Shown here piece after piece: positions 7,371 to 10,713 of a DNA stretch of 10,713 bases. The position numbers were made by a program, and so were the translations under genes. The notes beneath the pieces were generated by a model. That model made no database searches, had not been told where the DNA came from, and worked only from the letters and a program-made list of their open reading frames with translations. The DNA comes from GCA-002728855 sp036340635 (GTDB taxonomy: Bacteria; Bacteroidota; Bacteroidia; Flavobacteriales; Flavobacteriaceae), in assembly GCA_036340635.1 (NCBI GenBank), contig JAYYYF010000012.1, positions 1 to 10,713 on the forward strand, in the 5' to 3' direction. How positions within the stretch are numbered: position 1 is the first letter of the stretch; each line of letters opens with the position of its first letter.

Positions 7371-8138
7371 ATGCTTCTTAATCTTGAACGGCCGATATGT
7401 TTTTTTGATTTAGAGACAACCGGCACAAGTATTGTTAAAGACAGAATTATTGAAATAGCAATTATTAAAATTTTTCCTGAAGGTAATCAGAATGAAAAAG
7501 TATGGAGAGTTAATCCTCAATGTCCCATTCCACATGAGGCAACTTTAATACATGGAATTACAGATTTAGATGTTCAAAATGAACCTTCGTTTAAGGAGTT
7601 ATCTAATGACATATATAATTTTATAAAAAATTCAGATTTGGCAGGTTATAATTCAGATAGGTTTGATATTCCACTTTTAGTTGAGGAAATGTTGAGAGCC
7701 GATATTGATTTTAATTTTGATAGTGTTAAAACTATTGATGTTCAAACTATTTTTCATAAAATGGAACAAAGAACACTCTCGGCAGCTTTAAAGTTTTATT
7801 GTAATAAGGAACATAAAGATGCTCATTCTGCTTTAGCTGATACCAAAGCAACTTATGAGGTTCTAAAAGGACAATTGAAAAAATATAATGAATTAAAAGC
7901 AGATGTTACTTTTTTGAGTGAATTCTCAACTAATAGTAAGTTTGTTGACTTTGCTGGATTTATTATTTATGATAAAGATGGTGAAGAGTCTTTTTCATTT
8001 GGGAAGCATAAGGGACAAAAAGTCAAGACAGTTATGGAAAAAGAACCTGGTTATTTTGGATGGATTATGAATGCAGATTTCCCCATTTATACAAAAAAAA
8101 TTTTAACTTCTATCAGGTTAAAAAACTCAAATATTTAG
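7371..8138 (+). CDS. DEDDh 3'-5' exonuclease, DnaQ/ExoX-like
   Basis: This is a 255-residue exonuclease of the DnaQ superfamily. ExoI has Asp13 and Glu15 in FFDLETTG. ExoII is the GYNSDRFDIPLL segment (92-103) with Asp99. ExoIII is DAHSALADTKAT (150-161) with His152 and Asp157, which makes it the DEDDh type. PHEATLIHGIT (54-64) is also typical. After about residue 200 a short C-terminal module, FSFGKHKGQKV...YFGWIMNADFP, resembles the tail of exodeoxyribonuclease X and DUF3820 proteins, so an ExoX-like repair or DNA-processing role is more likely than being the Pol III proofreading subunit. It starts 1 base after the E2 stop and ends 3 bases before the next start, so it is surely part of that transcript. 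Confidence 0.9.
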   Translation: MLLNLERPICFFDLETTGTSIVKDRIIEIAIIKIFPEGNQNEKVWRVNPQCPIPHEATLIHGITDLDVQNEPSFKELSNDIYNFIKNSDLAGYNSDRFDIPLLVEEMLRADIDFNFDSVKTIDVQTIFHKMEQRTLSAALKFYCNKEHKDAHSALADTKATYEVLKGQLKKYNELKADVTFLSEFSTNSKFVDFAGFIIYDKDGEESFSFGKHKGQKVKTVMEKEPGYFGWIMNADFPIYTKKILTSIRLKNSNI

Positions 8139-8141
8139 AAA

Positions 8142-8753
8142 GTGAAATTTATTTGTATTGGCAAAAATTATTCTGAACACATTAGAGAGATGGGGGCTGA
8201 AAAACCCTCTGAACCTGTAATTTTTATTAAACCAGATTCATCTTTAATACAAAAGAACAACCCTTTTATTACACCTCCTTTTTCAAACAAAATCCATTAT
8301 GAAATAGAAATTCTAGTTCGAATTAGTAAATTAGGACGACACATACAAGAAGAATTTTCTCATAAATATTATAATGAAATAACAGTTGGTATTGACTTTA
8401 CTGCTCGTGATTATCAAAGCGAATTAAAGAAAAAAGGATTGCCATGGGAAAAATCAAAAGCTTTTGATGGATCTGCATTAGTGGGTGAATGGAAAGAAAA
8501 AAGCACATTTAAGGATTTAAAGAGTTTAGAATTTTACTTGTTAAAAAATCAAAAAAAAGTTCAGCAATCAAATATTTCAAACATGTTATGGGGTATTGAT
8601 GAATTGATTTCGTATAGTTCAAAATTTTTCACATTGAAAATAGGTGATATTTTATTCACAGGAACACCTTCTGGAGTTGGACCAGTTAAAAAAAATGATT
8701 CCCTTGAAGGTTTTTTGAATGGAGAGAGACTATTTTCAATTAAAGTAAAATAA
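8142..8753 (+). CDS. Fumarylacetoacetate hydrolase (FAH) family protein
   Basis: This 203-residue protein is a minimal FAH-fold enzyme of the size of YcgM and other acylpyruvate hydrolases, which split a C-C bond in 2,4-diketo acids or act as decarboxylases. Metal ligands are the paired Glu54 and Glu56 in HYEIEILVRI and Asp85 in VGIDFTARD. The catalytic-site segments KSKAFDGSA (104-112) and GDILFTGTPSGVGPV (near 172-186) are also present, and the opening FICIGKNYSEHIREMG is the family N-terminus. The start is GTG at 8142, 3 bases after the exonuclease stop; a later start would cut off that conserved opening. The true substrate cannot be told. Its place behind an E2 and a nuclease gives no clear pathway. 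Confidence 0.9.
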   Translation: MKFICIGKNYSEHIREMGAEKPSEPVIFIKPDSSLIQKNNPFITPPFSNKIHYEIEILVRISKLGRHIQEEFSHKYYNEITVGIDFTARDYQSELKKKGLPWEKSKAFDGSALVGEWKEKSTFKDLKSLEFYLLKNQKKVQQSNISNMLWGIDELISYSSKFFTLKIGDILFTGTPSGVGPVKKNDSLEGFLNGERLFSIKVK

Positions 8754-8765
8754 TTTGATTTTTGG

Positions 8766-9257
8766 ATGACTAATAAAGAAAAAAATCTGGTAGATTATTT
8801 AGCTCTAAGTGAACTAAAGAAAAAATCTTTAACAATTTCAGTTGCTGAAAGCTGTACTGGAGGTAAAATAGCATCTGTGATCACTAGGACTCCTGGCGCT
8901 TCTTCATTTTTTAAAGGTGGTTTAGTTTGTTATTCAAAAAGCTCCAAGGTAAATATTTTAAAAATACCTGAAGATTTAATTGAATCCAAAGGATTAGTAA
9001 GTGAAGAGATTGCAAGTAAAATGGCAATTAACACAAAAACTTTTTTTAATAGCAATATTGCAATATCAGTAACCGGTAATGCTGGGCCTACTAGAGGAGA
9101 CTTGGGAAAAGAGATTGGAACTGTTTTTATAGGCATAGCAAAACCATTTAGAGTCAAAGTTTTTAAATTTTCTTTTTCAGGAGATCGAGATGAAATAATA
9201 AATAATGCTGTTAATCAGTCTTTTATGTTGCTTCATACTGAGCTAAGTAAGGAATAA
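8766..9257 (+). CDS. pncC: CinA C-terminal domain protein, nicotinamide-nucleotide amidase (PncC-type)
   Basis: This 163-residue protein corresponds to the C-terminal domain of CinA, known in PncC to hydrolyse nicotinamide mononucleotide to nicotinate mononucleotide in pyridine-nucleotide salvage. Key residues visible are Ser29 in VAESCTGG and Tyr56 and Lys61 in GGLVCYSKSSK, matching the family's catalytic Ser, Tyr and Lys. VTGNAGPTRGD (102-112) and GTVFIGIAKP are the conserved loop and strand. The molybdopterin-binding-like N-terminal domain found in full-length CinA (about 410 residues) is absent. The ATG lies 12 bases after the preceding stop, so no remnant of that domain precedes it. It is the last gene of the cluster that starts at the E2. 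A 69-base spacer with a new promoter separates it from rpmB. Confidence 0.9.
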   Translation: MTNKEKNLVDYLALSELKKKSLTISVAESCTGGKIASVITRTPGASSFFKGGLVCYSKSSKVNILKIPEDLIESKGLVSEEIASKMAINTKTFFNSNIAISVTGNAGPTRGDLGKEIGTVFIGIAKPFRVKVFKFSFSGDRDEIINNAVNQSFMLLHTELSKE

Positions 9258-9275
9258 ATTTATAATTTCAAAATT

Positions 9276-9305
9276 TTTGTAACTCCATAAAATGATGTAG
9301 ATTTG
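9276..9305 (+). promoter_or_regulatory. Putative promoter of the rpmB operon
   Basis: TTTG (9276-9279), an 18-base spacer, then TAGATTTG (9298-9305), an exact match to the Bacteroidetes -7 consensus TAnnTTTG. The last base is 22 bases before the rpmB ATG, giving a leader of about 17 nucleotides. It is the best promoter candidate in the window, which fits ribosomal-protein genes. Confidence 0.65.
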
Positions 9306-9326
9306 CCTGCTGTAAAATACTACTAA

Positions 9327-9563
9327 ATGTCAAAGATTTGTCAAATTACTGGGAAAAGGGTCATGTTTGGTAATAATGTATCAAAGGCAATTAATAAAAC
9401 ACGACGTAGATTTGATGTTAATTTGATCAAAAAACGTTTTTTTATTCCCAGTGAGAATAAATGGATTACTCTTAAAATTAAGGCATCTGTATTAAGGACA
9501 ATCAATAAAAAAGGCATAAGTGCTGTTATTAAAGAAGCACGTGCTCAGGGTATTTTGAAATAA
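9327..9563 (+). CDS. rpmB: 50S ribosomal protein L28 (bL28)
   Basis: This 78-residue basic protein of the large ribosomal subunit has the length of E. coli L28. The opening MSKICQITGKR, the GNNVSKAINKTRRRFDVNL segment, the central strand ITLKIKASVLRTI and NKKGISAVIKEAR are diagnostic. Only one cysteine is present, so this is the zinc-free form. It heads the block rpmB-rpmG-DUF4295-ftsY and is separated from rpmG by 7 bases. Confidence 0.98.
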   Translation: MSKICQITGKRVMFGNNVSKAINKTRRRFDVNLIKKRFFIPSENKWITLKIKASVLRTINKKGISAVIKEARAQGILK

Positions 9564-9570
9564 ATTTTCT

Positions 9571-9753
9571 ATGGCAAAAAAAGGTAACAGAATTCAGGTG
9601 ATTTTAGAGTGTACTGAACATAAGGATTCAGGACTTCCTGGAACCTCCCGTTACATAACAACCAAAAACAAGAAAAACAGTCCTGATCGTCTAGAAATTA
9701 AAAAATTTAATCCCATTCTTAAACGGATGACTTTACATAAAGAGATAAAATAG
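9571..9753 (+). CDS. rpmG: 50S ribosomal protein L33 (bL33)
   Basis: This 60-residue basic large-subunit protein opens MAKKGNRIQVILECTEHK and contains the family signature SRYITTKNKKNSPDRLEIKKFNP, read in two parts around residues 26-48. It has a single cysteine and lacks the two CxxC pairs of the zinc-binding version, so it is the zinc-independent type, like the L28 beside it. It lies 7 bases after rpmB and 8 bases before the DUF4295 gene, so co-transcription is near certain. Confidence 0.98.
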   Translation: MAKKGNRIQVILECTEHKDSGLPGTSRYITTKNKKNSPDRLEIKKFNPILKRMTLHKEIK

Positions 9754-9761
9754 TTTCAATT

Positions 9762-9914
9762 ATGGCTAAAAAATCTGTAGCAACTCTTCAAACAGGATCG
9801 AGAAAATTAACAAAGGCGATCAAAATGGTCAAAAAAAAAGGATCTAATAGCTATTCTTTTGTTGAATCAATTATTCCTTCTGATACAGTAAATGAATGGT
9901 TAAGTAAAAAGTAA
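9762..9914 (+). CDS. DUF4295 small basic protein
   Basis: This 50-residue protein opens MAKKSVATLQTGSRKLTKAI and ends VNEWLSKK. I recognise it as DUF4295, a short Bacteroidetes family that regularly follows rpmG. It is lysine-rich with no cysteine, signal peptide or membrane segment. The C-terminal half (SYSFVESIIPSDTVNEWL) is less basic. Its function is unknown; its constant place with L28 and L33 and its charge suggest a ribosome-associated protein, which is inference only. The start ATG is 8 bases after rpmG, and the TAA is followed after 16 bases by a strong hairpin terminator. Confidence 0.9.
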   Translation: MAKKSVATLQTGSRKLTKAIKMVKKKGSNSYSFVESIIPSDTVNEWLSKK

Positions 9915-9930
9915 AATTCAAAATTCATCT

Positions 9931-9960
9931 AAAAAAGCTACTTTTATAGTAGCTTTTTTT
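9931..9960 (+). terminator. Intrinsic terminator after the DUF4295 gene
   Basis: A perfect 12-base stem (9931-9942 with 9948-9959) around the loop TTTAT has the core AGCTACT/AGTAGCT and is flanked by an A-run and a T-run. The arms' A/T tails mean it could also stop transcription from the other side. It sits 12 bases before the ftsY ATG, so ftsY would be transcribed only by read-through or from a promoter not recognised here. Confidence 0.85.
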
Positions 9961-9972
9961 ATTTTAGGTGAA

Positions 9973-10713
9973 ATGGGAATTCTAAAATCAATTGTTTCTT
10001 TTTTTAAAGGGAAAAAAAAGAAAGAAAAAACTTCAAAAGAGGAATCAGAAAAATTAACTGCTGAAACTGAAACTTTAGAACTTGAGCCAAAGCCAAAGCC
10101 AAAGCCAAAGTCTGAACCAGAACCTGAACCAGAACCTGAACCAGAGCCTGAGCCTAAGCCAGAGCCAGAACCAGAGCCTGAACCTGAACCAGAGCCTGAA
10201 CCTGAACCTGAACCAGAGCCTAAACCTGAGCCTGAACCTGAACCAGAGCCTGAACCAGAGCCTGAACCTGAACCAGAGCCTGAACCAGAGCCTGAGCCAG
10301 AGCCAGAACCTGAGCCTGAACCAGACCCTGAACCTGAACCAGAGCCTGAGCCTGAGCCAGAACCAAAACCTGGATTATTAGATCCTAAAGTAAAACTTCA
10401 AAAGGGGTTAGAAAAAACCAAAAAATCTTTTTTTGCAAAGTTGGGACGAGTCCTTTTAGGAAAAAACAAAGTAGATGTTGATGTTTTAGACGATCTAGAG
10501 GAGGTTCTTATAACATCTGATGTTGGCGTTGAAACTACACTTGAGATCATAGAAAATATTGAAAAAAGGGTCTCTGAAGATAAGTTTTTAGGCACAAAGG
10601 AACTGAATAGAATATTAAAAGAGGAAATATCAGGAATGCTATTAGAACAACACTCCAATATTAGTTCAGGCCTAACTTCATCTTTTCCTTTTTCACCCTA
10701 CGTAATAATGGTT
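9973..10713 (+). CDS. ftsY: Signal recognition particle receptor FtsY, 5' part with Glu-Pro repeat
   Basis: The visible 247 residues are the N-terminal part of FtsY, the membrane-associated GTPase that docks SRP-ribosome complexes for co-translational insertion. Residues 1-19 (MGILKSIVSFFKGKKKKEK) form a hydrophobic/basic amphipathic stretch suited to lipid binding. An acidic piece follows, then 48 dipeptides of mostly Glu-Pro (38-133). The N domain then begins (LLDPKVKLQKGLEKTKKSFFAKLGRVL) and continues with VDVLDDLEEVLITSDVGVETTLEII. The window ends at PYVIMV, immediately before the expected GxNGxGKT P-loop, so GTPase motifs are not visible. Identity rests on the N domain and the rpmB-rpmG-DUF4295 context. 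Most flavobacterial FtsY proteins I know have little or no such insert. An AGGTG lies 2 bases before the ATG and is too close to be a standard ribosome site. Confidence 0.93.
   Translation, partial: MGILKSIVSFFKGKKKKEKTSKEESEKLTAETETLELEPKPKPKPKSEPEPEPEPEPEPEPKPEPEPEPEPEPEPEPEPEPEPKPEPEPEPEPEPEPEPEPEPEPEPEPEPEPEPEPDPEPEPEPEPEPEPKPGLLDPKVKLQKGLEKTKKSFFAKLGRVLLGKNKVDVDVLDDLEEVLITSDVGVETTLEIIENIEKRVSEDKFLGTKELNRILKEEISGMLLEQHSNISSGLTSSFPFSPYVIMV
10084..10371 (+). repeat. GARCCW hexanucleotide repeat encoding (Glu-Pro)n
   Basis: There are 96 codons of alternating acidic/basic residue and proline inside ftsY: 40 Glu-Pro, 6 Lys-Pro, 1 Lys-Ser and 1 Asp-Pro. The Lys units cluster at the start (units 2-5), with single ones near 10156, 10222 and 10366. 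Glu uses both GAA and GAG, and Pro only CCA or CCT. Bases 10231-10260 and 10261-10290 are identical 30-base tandem copies, and 10201-10230 differs from them at two bases, which points to slippage or unequal exchange. Confidence 0.95.

Noticed and set aside
8930..9157. Open frame on the - strand inside the PncC-type gene
   Set aside because: It is antisense to conserved CinA-domain codons, with no independent evidence.
10084..10371. Possible CRISPR array or minisatellite element
   Set aside because: There are no unique spacers and no fixed-length palindromic repeats. It is a coding hexanucleotide repeat in frame with ftsY.
10082..10381. Open frame of Ser/Gln/Leu/Asn repeats on the + strand
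   Set aside because: It is the +1-shifted reading of the GARCCW array. The hexanucleotide has no stop in any frame, so alternative frames stay open by composition. The Glu-Pro frame joins a proper FtsY N-terminus to a proper N domain.
10398..10658. Ser/Phe-rich open frame on the - strand
   Set aside because: It is antisense to the FtsY N domain, with composition explained by the reverse reading of acidic and lysine codons.
1..10713. A defence, toxin-antitoxin, phage or secretion system
   Set aside because: All genes are recognisable housekeeping or common metabolic families. No transposase, integrase, toxin pair or phage protein is visible on either strand.

Overview
The window looks like a core-genome segment of an AT-rich member of the Bacteroidetes, most likely a marine flavobacterium. 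This rests on protein style (a flavobacterial-type HtpG, KAS III, SSS symporter and RecR), on the rpmB-rpmG-DUF4295-ftsY cluster typical of that phylum, and on promoter-like sequences of the Bacteroidetes form (a TTG/TTTG box followed by TAnnTTTG) in place of E. coli-type -35/-10 boxes. The placement is by recognition, not by a database search.

Layout. Bases 1-489 hold the 3' part of a secreted S1/P1-type nuclease gene on the + strand. It abuts, with no base between the stop codons, htpG on the - strand (490-2367). A divergent spacer (2368-2517) carries two TTTGCAAA palindromes. A KAS III (FabH-type) gene follows and overlaps by 4 bases a small CoA-binding (YccU-like) gene. The end of that gene overlaps by 30 bases the convergent end of a sodium:solute symporter gene (3858-5318, -). 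A 65-base divergent spacer separates the symporter from recR (5384-6004, +).

A tight four-gene + strand cluster follows: a lipoyl-bearing E2 acyltransferase (6077-7369), a DEDDh exonuclease with an ExoX-like tail, a fumarylacetoacetate-hydrolase-family enzyme and a stand-alone CinA C-terminal (PncC-type) amidase, with gaps of 1, 3 and 12 bases. The final block has its own good promoter candidate: rpmB (L28), rpmG (L33), a 50-residue DUF4295 protein, a strong hairpin terminator, then ftsY, which runs off the window just before its GTPase P-loop.

Functionally this is mostly housekeeping: protein folding (HtpG), fatty-acid initiation, 2-oxo-acid oxidation, DNA repair (RecR, exonuclease), NAD/pyridine-nucleotide salvage, ribosome proteins and SRP-dependent membrane targeting. 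I see no mobile element, CRISPR array, defence island, tRNA or rRNA. The most unusual item is a run of 48 mostly Glu-Pro dipeptides inserted between the membrane-binding N-terminus and the NG domain of FtsY, with internal 30-bp tandem DNA copies. Next in interest are the symmetric promoter-like spacer upstream of htpG and the KAS III gene, and the missing N-terminal domain of the CinA homologue.
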